Of a stretch of 64,000 nucleotides of DNA, positions 55,584 to 63,944 are shown one piece after another. Under the pieces are notes generated by a model. That model had not been told where the DNA came from, ran no database searches, and saw only the letters and a program-made list of their open reading frames with translations. Numbering within the stretch: the stretch's first letter is position 1; the number at the start of each line of letters is the position of its first letter. The translations under genes were made by a program, and so were the position numbers. The stretch comes from Vibrio sinensis (lineage in GTDB: Bacteria; Pseudomonadota; Gammaproteobacteria; Enterobacterales; Vibrionaceae), in NCBI RefSeq assembly GCF_003605645.1, contig NZ_QVMU01000020.1, forward strand, positions 20,593-84,592. Direction: 5' to 3'.

Positions 55584-56219
55584 ATGAATAATCAAAAACG
55601 GGTCGAAATACTTACTCGGCTCAGAGAAAACAATCCCCATCCACAAACTGAGCTCAATTGGAGCACACCTTTTGAATTGCTCATTGCTGTTTTACTTTCA
55701 GCTCAGGCAACTGACGTTAGCGTCAACAAAGCGACCGACAAACTTTACCCAGTTGCAAATACCCCACAAACCATACTGGATCTTGGTGTAGATGGCGTCA
55801 AAGAGTATATAAAAACCATTGGTTTATTTAACTCAAAAGCTGAGAACGTCATTAAGACTTGTCGCATATTGCTCGAGAAACATGGCGGTGAAGTACCAGA
55901 AGATCGAGAAGCACTAGAAGCACTACCCGGTGTCGGTCGCAAAACAGCGAATGTTGTCCTTAACACCGCTTTCGGTTGGCCTACCATTGCTGTCGATACC
56001 CATATTTTTCGAGTTTCGAATCGTACCAAGTTTGCGATGGGGAAAAATGTTGACCAAGTCGAAGAGAAGCTTTTAAAAGTCGTCCCGAAAGAGTTCAAGT
56101 TAGATGTGCACCACTGGTTAATTCTCCACGGTCGCTATACTTGTGTCGCGAGAAAGCCTCGTTGCGGAAGCTGTATTATTGAAGATTTATGTGAGTTTAA
56201 AGAAAAAACCGATGTGTAA
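55584..56219 (+). CDS. nth: Endonuclease III
   Basis: Base-excision repair glycosylase/AP lyase for oxidised pyrimidines (211 residues). HhH motif LPGVGRKTANVVLN with the catalytic Lys, catalytic Asp in VDTHIFRVSNR and the [4Fe-4S] motif C-X6-C-X2-C-X5-C (CVARKPRCGSCIIEDLC). Usual partner downstream of the rnf operon. Confidence 0.97.
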   Translation: MNNQKRVEILTRLRENNPHPQTELNWSTPFELLIAVLLSAQATDVSVNKATDKLYPVANTPQTILDLGVDGVKEYIKTIGLFNSKAENVIKTCRILLEKHGGEVPEDREALEALPGVGRKTANVVLNTAFGWPTIAVDTHIFRVSNRTKFAMGKNVDQVEEKLLKVVPKEFKLDVHHWLILHGRYTCVARKPRCGSCIIEDLCEFKEKTDV

Positions 56220-56345
56220 TCAGTAGTGTAACTATTAAATAAACACTTCAATCGTTGCGCAGAAACAATCAAATTTTAAACCAACATGCTAAAGTTTTAC
56301 GTTAGGTTAGAAACTCAATAATTAACCCTAATTCTGGAGCACATA

Positions 56346-56762
56346 ATGTCAAACGGACGTATTCTACATACAATGCTACGTGTCGGTGATTTAGACCGTT
56401 CAGTCAAATTTTATACTGAAGTCATGGGGATGCAGTTACTGCGTACTAATGTGAATGAAGAGTATAAATATACTCTTGCGTTTCTCGGTTATGGTGATGA
56501 ATCACAAGGTGCTGTGATTGAACTGACTTATAACTGGGGGACCACCGAGTACGAGATGGGTTCAGCATTTGGTCATATCGCGATTGGCGTTGATGATATC
56601 TATGCAACTTGCGATGCCATCAAAGCAGTAGGTGGCAATATCACTCGTGAAGCGGGGCCAGTAAAAGGCGGTACTACTCATATTGCTTTCGTTAAAGATC
56701 CTGACGGCTACATGCTAGAGCTTATCCAAATGAGCCATGCTAGTGCCGGTCTTGAGGGCTAA
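56346..56762 (+). CDS. gloA: Lactoylglutathione lyase (glyoxalase I)
   Basis: Ni2+-type glyoxalase I (138 residues) that detoxifies methylglyoxal. Metal ligands His in LHTMLRVGD, Glu in AVIELTYN, His in FGHIAIGV and Glu in YMLELIQM. Two glyoxalase-fold halves. Good context with nth upstream. Confidence 0.96.
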   Translation: MSNGRILHTMLRVGDLDRSVKFYTEVMGMQLLRTNVNEEYKYTLAFLGYGDESQGAVIELTYNWGTTEYEMGSAFGHIAIGVDDIYATCDAIKAVGGNITREAGPVKGGTTHIAFVKDPDGYMLELIQMSHASAGLEG

Positions 56763-56777
56763 ATTATCCCCTTCCCC

Positions 56778-56805
56778 ATAAGGCAGCATTAGCTGCCTTA
56801 TTTTT
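56778..56805 (+). terminator. Terminator of gloA
   Basis: 10-bp stem ATAAGGCAGC / GCTGCCTTAT, loop ATTA, T5 tail. Confidence 0.9.
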
Positions 56806-56815
56806 CACCTTTACC

Positions 56816-56830
56816 TGATAATGATTATCA
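56816..56830. promoter_or_regulatory. Fur box upstream of the DUF2753-like gene
   Basis: TGATAAT-G-ATTATCA, a perfect 7-1-7 Fur dyad 40 bases before the ATG at 56870. Confidence 0.8.
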
Positions 56831-56869
56831 TTTATATTAATGTAATTCTGAAATAAGGAGGTAAATCAG

Positions 56870-57307
56870 ATGGGTATACCTGAGTGGGAAAAACACACAT
56901 TATTGGCTGACAGTGCGCTCCAAAAAAACGATCACCTAAGAAGTATTCTTCACTACCAACAAGCTCTTACACTAAGCGATGAAATCGGTCATTCACGTAA
57001 TATTGGTATTGAAGATCGCCTCATGATTTCCGTCATTTCATGCCACAACATGGCCGCTTTTTGGCGCACGATAGGCGAAACAAAATATGAGCTCGAGTAC
57101 TTGCAACTTGCAACAGAAAAAGCCCTTACCCTTGTTCCCCAATGCCCTCATTCACAGTGTGATTCCTTTATTGATTCGATTGGATGTTGCAAGAAAGCCC
57201 TAGTTGAATTTATGCGTCGTCATCCGAATCCTGCTATCGCTCAGATGGTTCAAAATATCGATAACGCCACGAACTGTAACTTGATTGCCAAGTTCCACCT
57301 CAATTAA
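56870..57307 (+). CDS. DUF2753-like small cytosolic protein, Fur-controlled
   Basis: A 145-residue helical protein without signal peptide or membrane helix. Two TPR-like helix pairs (SALQKNDHLRSILHYQQALTL and KYELEYLQLATEKALTLV) precede a Cys-rich patch (CPHSQCDSFIDSIGCCKK). Its place between gloA and motY is the Vibrio position of the DUF2753 family. Strong AAGGAGGT site, and a Fur box in the promoter. Function unknown; iron-starvation expression and metal-binding Cys are inferences. Confidence 0.78.
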   Translation: MGIPEWEKHTLLADSALQKNDHLRSILHYQQALTLSDEIGHSRNIGIEDRLMISVISCHNMAAFWRTIGETKYELEYLQLATEKALTLVPQCPHSQCDSFIDSIGCCKKALVEFMRRHPNPAIAQMVQNIDNATNCNLIAKFHLN

Positions 57308-57312
57308 AAAAA

Positions 57313-57328
57313 CCAGCATAAATGCTGG
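57313..57328. terminator. Terminator shared by the DUF2753-like gene and motY
   Basis: Stem CCAGCAT / ATGCTGG; the minus strand has T7, the plus strand a weaker tail. Confidence 0.75.
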
Positions 57329-57362
57329 CTTTAAGTGCTCGTTGATTCCAATTCAATGCATC

Positions 57363-58244
57363 TTATATTTGCGTTCGACCAAGAGAAATAACGACACGAC
57401 GGTTTTTATCTTTACCCAATGGCGAAGCATTATCTGCAATAGGACGGCGTTTACCATAGCCCTGGACCTGTATTCTATCTTCCGGTAAACCAAGAGAATG
57501 AAAGTAGTCTCGTAAAACATCTGCTCGTTGTTCAGACAAATGCTGACTATTGGTTTTTGAATCTTCACTATCGGTATAAGTAGAAACCAAGACCAAATCA
57601 ATATCTGAATTATAACGAATGTATTCTGCAATCTGCGCTAAACGTTTCTGAGATGCCTTATTCAACTGAACGCTAGAACGATCATAATGCAAAATAGTAA
57701 AAGCGATATCTTCAAAGCTATAAGGTAATAGATTAGCGATACAGCCACTGAAAACATCATATTGCTGTTGAAAGAGAACCGAAGAAAGAGCGACTTCAAC
57801 ACGCTGATTCCGACTTTGCCAATCTTGATAACTAAACGTCGGATAACGCCCCTGCTCTAATTCACTTAATAAACTCCAAGCCGTTTGACCACCAATATAA
57901 CCATCAAATTGTTTAAAGAAACGAATTTGAGTCATTCGCTCAGCACCATCACCCGGGCGCCATGCTGGCGGCATAGAGACTAAACTAACATCACGAGTTT
58001 CACCCATCGGACGGTTCATCTTTAATTCAAAATCGAGATTGATTTTCTTACTCGCATGGGACGAGAAAACTGCATCACCATAATTAGGAATAGGATGTAC
58101 TAGACGACATTCTAGTGGCGTATTGGCGACCATCTTCCACATTGATTGCTGAGGCGTTGCCACATACTGCTTATCAGCCGAATTCGCATTCGGAACGATA
58201 GCTATTGCTGACAAAATTAAACTGGTCACTCGCCACTTGCTCAT
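57363..58244 (-). CDS. motY: Sodium-type flagellar stator protein MotY
   Basis: T-ring component of the Vibrio Na+-driven flagellar motor (293 residues, the family size). Signal peptide ending NANSA, MotY N-terminal domain about 25-155 that contacts the basal body, and an OmpA-type peptidoglycan-binding domain about 180-290 (VLVSTYTDSEDSKTN..LSEQRADVLRDYF...GKRRPIADNASPLGKDKNRRVVI). Divergent from rnt, as reported for V. parahaemolyticus. Confidence 0.95.
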   Translation of the reverse strand: MSKWRVTSLILSAIAIVPNANSADKQYVATPQQSMWKMVANTPLECRLVHPIPNYGDAVFSSHASKKINLDFELKMNRPMGETRDVSLVSMPPAWRPGDGAERMTQIRFFKQFDGYIGGQTAWSLLSELEQGRYPTFSYQDWQSRNQRVEVALSSVLFQQQYDVFSGCIANLLPYSFEDIAFTILHYDRSSVQLNKASQKRLAQIAEYIRYNSDIDLVLVSTYTDSEDSKTNSQHLSEQRADVLRDYFHSLGLPEDRIQVQGYGKRRPIADNASPLGKDKNRRVVISLGRTQI

Positions 58245-58277
58245 AATTTCTTATATCTCTCATCGTGTTGTGTCTCC

Positions 58278-58293
58278 GGCAACGTGTTGCCGA
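58278..58293. other. 16-bp palindrome between motY and rnt
   Basis: CGGCAAC-GT-GTTGCCG, perfect arms, 34 bases upstream of motY. Could be a regulator site or a leader hairpin. Confidence 0.45.
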
Positions 58294-58430
58294 ACTCACT
58301 ATTATTCGTTAAAGAAGCAAAAATCCCGCCAAGTCTGATAAAACGCAGGAAAATAATTCTCTTCATCACAGTATTTCTTCCGTAGAGAATCTGCAATAAT
58401 GCCCGCTTCATCACAAAACTTTAGGCTAAC

Positions 58431-59087
58431 ATGACTGTAGAAAATGAAGCATTGACGCTCAAAAAACGCTTTCGCGGCTATTTCCCCGTGGTTATTGACG
58501 TTGAGACCGCAGGTTTCAATGCTCAAACTGATGCACTTTTAGAAATCTGTGCTGTGACGTTGAAAATGGATGAAAATGGCGATTTACATCCAGCCTCAAC
58601 GATTCATTTTCATGTTGAACCTTTTGAGGGTGCCAATTTAGAACAGGAAGCACTCGATTTTATCGGTATTCGCGACCCGTTCAGCCCGTTACGTGGTGCT
58701 GTCAGTGAATCAGAGGCTCTTAAAGAGATTTACAAACTGGTTCGAAAAGAACAAAAAGAGCAAAACTGTAGCCGAGCAATTATTGTGGCTCACAATGCGC
58801 AATTTGATCACAGCTTTGTAGCTGCAGCAAGTGAACGCTGCAAGTTAAAACGTGTTCCATTTCATCCCTTTGCTACGTTTGATACTGCCGCCCTTAGCGG
58901 CCTAGCTTATGGCCAAACCGTTTTGGCTAAAGCTTGTAAAACTGCGGGTATGGAATTTGATAACAAAGAAGCCCACTCAGCATTATATGACACACAAAAA
59001 ACCGCTGAGCTTTTCTGTGGCATCGTCAATAAGTGGAAAGCTCTTGGTGGCTGGCCTCTAAGCGATACTCAGGAAGAAAAACAATAA
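58431..59087 (+). CDS. rnt: Ribonuclease T
   Basis: DEDD-type 3'-exoribonuclease for tRNA and stable RNA ends (218 residues). Exo motifs VVIDVETAG, AHNAQFDHSF and HSALYDTQKTAELF. 28 bases before the antiporter gene. Confidence 0.96.
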   Translation: MTVENEALTLKKRFRGYFPVVIDVETAGFNAQTDALLEICAVTLKMDENGDLHPASTIHFHVEPFEGANLEQEALDFIGIRDPFSPLRGAVSESEALKEIYKLVRKEQKEQNCSRAIIVAHNAQFDHSFVAAASERCKLKRVPFHPFATFDTAALSGLAYGQTVLAKACKTAGMEFDNKEAHSALYDTQKTAELFCGIVNKWKALGGWPLSDTQEEKQ

Positions 59088-59115
59088 AATGTAAACACAA
59101 CCAAATGAGAATGTT

Positions 59116-60441
59116 ATGAACCCTGTTGTAATTTCTGTATGCGTAATGCTCGTACTAGCATTAATGCGGGTGAATGTCGTGGTTGCCCTGACATTCAGCG
59201 CCATGGTAGGTGGTCTTGTTGCTGGCATGAGCCTCAACGATACGGTTGCTGCTTTTGAGAGTGGATTAGGTGGTGGTGCAACAATTGCACTAAGCTATGC
59301 CATGCTAGGTACGTTTGCCGTTGCCATTTCTAAATCAGGCATCACTGACTTACTTGCCAACAGTGTAATCAAACGCTTAAACGGAAAACAAGATGGCGCG
59401 AAAACGACGGGCCTAAAATATGCGGTTCTCGTAGCTCTTGTTCTCGTAACCATGTCGTCACAAAACGTGATTCCTGTCCATATCGCATTTATTCCGATTT
59501 TAATTCCACCACTACTTGGGGTGTTTGCAAAGTTAAAACTGGATCGTCGAATGGTCGCTTGCGTACTCACATTCGGCCTAATTACTCCATATATGGTCCT
59601 CCCGATTGGTTTTGGCGGTATTTTCCTAAACAATATTTTGCTGAAGAATTTACACGATAATGGACTTGGAGATGTGGTAGCTAGCCAAATTCCAACAGCG
59701 ATGCTACTCCCAGCTGGCGGTATGATTTTTGGTCTACTCACTGCTATTTTCTTTTCTTATCGAAAACCACGTGAATACGCAGAAACTGAACTGACACAAA
59801 CCAGAAGCACAACAACCGAAATTAATAAGAAAAATATTGTCGTTGCGGGCTTAGGTATCTGCGCCGCACTTGCTGTGCAGCTTAGTACAGGTTCAATGAT
59901 CATTGGTGCATTAGCTGGTTTTATGGTCTTTACCTTTGGTGGCGTTATTGCCTGGAAAGAGACTCATGATGTGTTCACCAAAGGTGTTCATATGATGGCT
60001 ATGATTGGCTTCATTATGATTTCTGCAGCAGGCTTTGCTGCTGTAATGAAACAAACTGGCGGCGTTGAAACCCTCGTGGCCTCTCTTGCAACAAGCATTG
60101 GAGATAATAAACCTCTTGCTGCGCTACTAATGCTAGTTGTAGGTCTATTAGTGACGATGGGCATTGGTTCTTCATTCTCAACCATTCCAATCATCGCTAC
60201 AATTTATGTTCCTCTAGCCGCTGCGTTTGGTTTTTCGCCAATGGCAACTATTGCACTTGTAGGTACCGCAGCAGCGCTTGGTGATGCAGGTTCTCCAGCT
60301 TCAGACTCAACATTAGGGCCAACATCAGGGCTTAATGCAGACGGCCAGCATGAACATATTTGGGAAACGGTAGTACCAACCTTTATCCATTATAATATTC
60401 CTTTAATTGTCTTTGGTTGGATTGCGGCAATGGTTCTTTAA
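59116..60441 (+). CDS. Na+/H+ antiporter-family membrane protein (NhaC/YuiF-like)
   Basis: Polytopic inner-membrane carrier (441 residues, about 11-12 helices). Ion-transporter features: LSYAMLGTFAVAISKSG in the first half, SSFSTIPIIATIYVP and ALGDAGSPASDSTLGPTSGLNADGQHEH near the end. This family includes Na+/H+ antiporters and some histidine or dicarboxylate carriers, so the substrate is uncertain. Follows rnt with GAGAA upstream. Confidence 0.82.
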   Translation: MNPVVISVCVMLVLALMRVNVVVALTFSAMVGGLVAGMSLNDTVAAFESGLGGGATIALSYAMLGTFAVAISKSGITDLLANSVIKRLNGKQDGAKTTGLKYAVLVALVLVTMSSQNVIPVHIAFIPILIPPLLGVFAKLKLDRRMVACVLTFGLITPYMVLPIGFGGIFLNNILLKNLHDNGLGDVVASQIPTAMLLPAGGMIFGLLTAIFFSYRKPREYAETELTQTRSTTTEINKKNIVVAGLGICAALAVQLSTGSMIIGALAGFMVFTFGGVIAWKETHDVFTKGVHMMAMIGFIMISAAGFAAVMKQTGGVETLVASLATSIGDNKPLAALLMLVVGLLVTMGIGSSFSTIPIIATIYVPLAAAFGFSPMATIALVGTAAALGDAGSPASDSTLGPTSGLNADGQHEHIWETVVPTFIHYNIPLIVFGWIAAMVL

Positions 60442-60568
60442 AACCACCTTATCCATTTATTTGGTTCAACGTGATGTGCTCTTTGAATTATGATCAAAGA
60501 GCATACAAAACCACGACCAGATAAGATGCACTCTCTAAGACTAAAGTGATTGAGTACTGACAATAAAA

Positions 60569-60595
60569 AAGACCAACCTTATCGGTTGGTCTTTT
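60569..60595. terminator. Bidirectional terminator between the antiporter gene and bamC
   Basis: Stem GACCAACC / GGTTGGTC with A6 before and T5 after, so it works for both convergent genes. Confidence 0.88.
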
Positions 60596-60661
60596 TGTTT
60601 TGACACTAAGAGCTAAAGTATCGAACACTAAAACATCAAGTTTTAACGTAACGATGCATTG

Positions 60662-61678
60662 TTACTTTTCAGCAACAGCGGAAAGTACTGGTGCCATATC
60701 TTTCAATAATGCTTCTTCAACTGGCTTACCTTTGCTGTCGGTCACGTTAATTGATGTTCGGTTGCCCAAATCACCAAATAAGAACGTATATGTACCAGAC
60801 TTCAGCTCCAATGGTTTAACGCCAATCTCTTGCCAAAACTCATCATCTGGTGCTGCGTATTTCGCTTTCACCGTACCTTGAGATTGATTTAGTTCTTCCA
60901 AGGTAAAGCCCATTTCCGGCAAAATTGTCGGTAGACGCTGCCAAAGAACATCATACGGTGTGCGAGCGATGATCACAGGTAAACCAGAACGGTCGCTACC
61001 CATAGAAATAGGGATATGCTTAACCAGTTCTTGAGCTTTCTTAGCCGCTTCCGCACGCAAATCTGTATCATAGCGAGCCGTAATTAGGTTGGTAACCAAT
61101 ACGGTATAACGTTCATTTTCTGTCGCAGTAACTGCAACATCTTGACCGCCTTTGCGCCAATCAATCAGAGTAACCTGAACGCCATGACGATTGTTTGCCT
61201 CGACACGTGATAATTTGTATCGCGCTTCAATCGTGACATCTTCATCTTCTGAGGTCCAATTCACCCAATCGGTTTCTAATTCATTGTCTGACTGTTTCGT
61301 CAAACCAATGTTATTTGAATCGATCATCGACTTCGCGGTATCCCACACTTTCGCTTGTTCAGTGGGCTGTATTAACCAAATCGTGACTTCACCATCTCTG
61401 ACTTCAGTACGCGCACCTGGAATCAATGCAAGAACTTGTTGAGGAGGACGAATATCAACCTTATTCCCAACACCACCTTTATAATCTCCAATGGGAATAT
61501 TATAGTTTTGGTAAAACTGAGGAGTTGAGCCCTCTAGCTCTTTCCATTCCATAAGAGGTGCAGTATTAAGGTACTCAAAATCGTTTTTTGCTTGGCGACG
61601 TTGAGAGGCATCCCCTGAACACGCGCTCAAAACAAAAACAGCTAGTGAACTGACGACTAGCTGGTGTGTTAATTTCAT
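60662..61678 (-). CDS. bamC: BamC lipoprotein of the outer-membrane assembly complex
   Basis: Lipoprotein of the BAM complex (338 residues). Signal peptide and lipobox LSAC (Cys20), an unstructured N-terminal lasso with the conserved FEYLNTAPL and two helix-grip domains (about 100-215 and 220-335). CAGGAG precedes the ATG. Co-directional with dapA, as in E. coli dapA-bamC. Confidence 0.94.
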   Translation of the reverse strand: MKLTHQLVVSSLAVFVLSACSGDASQRRQAKNDFEYLNTAPLMEWKELEGSTPQFYQNYNIPIGDYKGGVGNKVDIRPPQQVLALIPGARTEVRDGEVTIWLIQPTEQAKVWDTAKSMIDSNNIGLTKQSDNELETDWVNWTSEDEDVTIEARYKLSRVEANNRHGVQVTLIDWRKGGQDVAVTATENERYTVLVTNLITARYDTDLRAEAAKKAQELVKHIPISMGSDRSGLPVIIARTPYDVLWQRLPTILPEMGFTLEELNQSQGTVKAKYAAPDDEFWQEIGVKPLELKSGTYTFLFGDLGNRTSINVTDSKGKPVEEALLKDMAPVLSAVAEK

Positions 61679-61699
61679 TCAAACTCCTGATAAACAAAT

Positions 61700-61721
61700 G
61701 CTGAAGCTTTATAGCTTCAGC
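61700..61721 (-). terminator. Hairpin between dapA and bamC
   Basis: 9-bp stem GCTGAAGCT / AGCTTCAGC, loop TTAT. Probable attenuator in the dapA-bamC operon. Confidence 0.6.
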
Positions 61722-61733
61722 AATCCATTAGAA

Positions 61734-62612
61734 TTAGTAGATGCAAGCTTCTGTCATTGCCTGAGCAACAATCGGACGAGCCGCTTCTGACAATTCCGTC
61801 AACGGAAGACGAATATCACCATTCGCAATTAAGCCCATCTTATGAGCAGCCCATTTCACTGGGATTGGGCTCGACTCAACAAATAAGTTTTTGTGCAATG
61901 GCATCAATCGTTGGTGAATGATTTCTGCTTCATCAAATCGACCTTGTAGAGCAAGGCGCATCATTGTAGCCATATCTTCAGCTGCGATATTATTCGTTAC
62001 TGAAATTACGCCTTTGCCACCTTGACGAATAAAATCAAGGCCAGTCGCATCATCACCACTTAGTAAGATAAAATTTTCGCCACAAAGTTCACGGTGAACT
62101 GCAATTCGGCTGAGATCACCCGTCGCATCTTTTAGTGCAACAATATTTTCAATTTCAGCTAAACGTGCGACCGTTTCAGGTAGCAAGTCAACCGCAGTAC
62201 GACCTGGTACATTGTACAAAATCTGTGGAACATCACTTTCTTGTGCAATAGCTTTATAGTGCTGGAACAAACCCTCTTGAGTCGGTTTGTTGTAGTACGG
62301 AGTCACACTTAGGCAACCAGCAATACCAGAATTATTCAATAAACGACTGAACGTTACGCACTCATGCGTTGCATTGGCACCTGTGCCTGCAATGACAGGT
62401 AAACGACCATCTGCAAACTCAATCGTTTTTAAAACGACTTTGACATGCTCTTCTGGTGTCAGTGTTGCAGACTCTCCGGTGGTACCGACAGCTACAATGC
62501 CATCTGTGCCAGCCGCGACATGATAGTCAACCAGCTGTTTCAGGCTCACGTAATCCACTTCGTTATCTTGAGTGAATGGTGTAATTAACGCTACGATACT
62601 TCCTGAAAACAT
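61734..62612 (-). CDS. dapA: 4-hydroxy-tetrahydrodipicolinate synthase
   Basis: First enzyme of the lysine/DAP branch (292 residues, as E. coli). TIM-barrel with the Schiff-base Lys in NIVALKDATGDLSR, Tyr in ILYNVPGRT and the GTTGES motif near residue 45. GGGAGAAAG precedes the ATG. Followed by bamC. Confidence 0.97.
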   Translation of the reverse strand: MFSGSIVALITPFTQDNEVDYVSLKQLVDYHVAAGTDGIVAVGTTGESATLTPEEHVKVVLKTIEFADGRLPVIAGTGANATHECVTFSRLLNNSGIAGCLSVTPYYNKPTQEGLFQHYKAIAQESDVPQILYNVPGRTAVDLLPETVARLAEIENIVALKDATGDLSRIAVHRELCGENFILLSGDDATGLDFIRQGGKGVISVTNNIAAEDMATMMRLALQGRFDEAEIIHQRLMPLHKNLFVESSPIPVKWAAHKMGLIANGDIRLPLTELSEAARPIVAQAMTEACIY

Positions 62613-62966
62613 GTCTTTCTCCCTAAATTAGTTACTTTTTGCATGGTACTGTAAGGTAATCAAAAAATACAAGCGAATAAGTTCGCCCAACACGTCTAAT
62701 TGAATGAATATTTGTCAGATGTTATACCTATGTCACTTCAAGACAAACACAAGAGTAAGCGTTCACTCATCTTAGAATCAGGCGAAAATACGCTATCTCG
62801 TCTCTAACATGTCAATGACAAGTAAAGAAAAGAAAACGGTTTGAAATAAGGCTTGTTTTATTAATCTGGTTTTTACGTTTAATAAATGAACGAACACACC
62901 ATTTTTATCGTCTTTAACTGTGCTAAGCTAGCTGACCATAATCATAACAATGATCGAAGTGATATT
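62613..62966. other. Divergent intergenic region between dapA and gcvR
   Basis: No gene seen. A degenerate ERIC-like end (TATACCTATGTCACTTCAAG) lies at 62723-62742. Promoters for both genes are expected, but no strong consensus was recognised. Confidence 0.4.
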
Positions 62967-63509
62967 ATGACTCAACATCTCGTGATCACAGCGGTAGGAA
63001 CAGACCGCCCAGGCGTATGCAACCAAATAGTAAAACTGGTTACACAAGCTGGATGCAACATTGTTGACAGTCGCATTGCACTTTTTGGCAATGAATTCAC
63101 CCTTATTATGCTGCTTTCTGCGAACAATGCCTCCATCACTCGTGTAGAAACAACCCTACCACTATTGGGTCAGGAACATGAACTCATCACTATGATGAAG
63201 CGTACATCTCAACATGCTCAGCCTGACAATAGCTATACGGTAGAAGTTTTCATCGAGTCTGATGATAAACCGGGGATTACCGAAAAATTCACACATTTCT
63301 TTGCCTCGAAGAACATAGGACTATCATCGTTAAGTGCTCAAACGATCGATAAGAACAAACTTCAATCACAACAAAATCAATTTCATATTGCCCTAACAGC
63401 GCTCGTCGACTCCGAATGCAATTTAATGCAAATCCAAGAAGAGTTTAATGCGCTTTGCTCATCACTGAATGTTAAGGGTGCATTGAACTTTATAAAAAAT
63501 AGTCTTTAA
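62967..63509 (+). CDS. gcvR: Glycine cleavage system repressor GcvR
   Basis: Regulator (180 residues) with two ACT domains: about 1-75 (LVITAVGTDRPGVCNQIVKLVTQAGCNIVDSRIALFG) and about 90-175 (VEVFIESDDKPGITEKFTHFFASKNIGLSSLSAQT). GcvR binds GcvA and glycine. Longer in-frame starts begin at 62886, but the ATG at 62967 is in family register. bcp follows after 11 bases, the E. coli order. Confidence 0.93.
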   Translation: MTQHLVITAVGTDRPGVCNQIVKLVTQAGCNIVDSRIALFGNEFTLIMLLSANNASITRVETTLPLLGQEHELITMMKRTSQHAQPDNSYTVEVFIESDDKPGITEKFTHFFASKNIGLSSLSAQTIDKNKLQSQQNQFHIALTALVDSECNLMQIQEEFNALCSSLNVKGALNFIKNSL

Positions 63510-63520
63510 AAGGAACCATA

Positions 63521-63874
63521 ATGGACACGTTAACTGCAGGCGCTCCTGCTCCTGAATTTTCTTTACTTGACCAAGATGGCAACACAGTAACGCTTGCCGA
63601 CTTTGCAGGCAAAAAAATACTTTTTTACTTTTACCCAAAAGCCATGACCCCGGGTTGCACTGTGCAAGCTCGCGGTCTGCGAGATGTCAAAGCTGAATTA
63701 GATGCGCATAACGTTGTGGTACTCGGTGTCAGTATTGATCCGGTAAAACGTTTAGGAAAATTCATTGAACGTGATGAACTGAATTTCACTTTATTGTCTG
63801 ATGAAGATCATGCGACAGCAGAACAGTTCGGTGTTTGGGGCGAGAAAAAATTTACCCTTGGAAATTTTTCATGA
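63521..63874 (+). pseudogene. bcp: Truncated Bcp (thioredoxin-dependent peroxiredoxin)
   Basis: Homology to bacterioferritin-comigratory protein runs from the ATG to GVWGEKKF (codon 111, base 63853), including the peroxidatic Cys in TPGCTVQ. The normal continuation (MGKTYDGIHR...) of about 45 residues, with the tail of the thioredoxin fold, is missing. Six unrelated codons lead to a stop, and no frame of the following sequence restores the match. The family resolving Cys (TPGCTVQAC) is Arg here. It may be non-functional. Confidence 0.85.
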
Positions 63875-63918
63875 CAAAAAACCTTGATATTTTTTTATGA
63901 CAAATCTATCTTTGATAT
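63865..63918 (+). repeat. Two direct repeats with ATGACAAA and TTGATAT cores
   Basis: ATGACAAA at 63871-63878 and 63897-63904 (26 bases apart); TTGATAT at 63884-63890 and 63912-63918. They sit just inside the presumed element boundary, as transposase-binding repeats do in several transposon families. Confidence 0.6.
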
Positions 63919-63944
63919 GTGGGTAACATATCGAGGGTTGTTTT

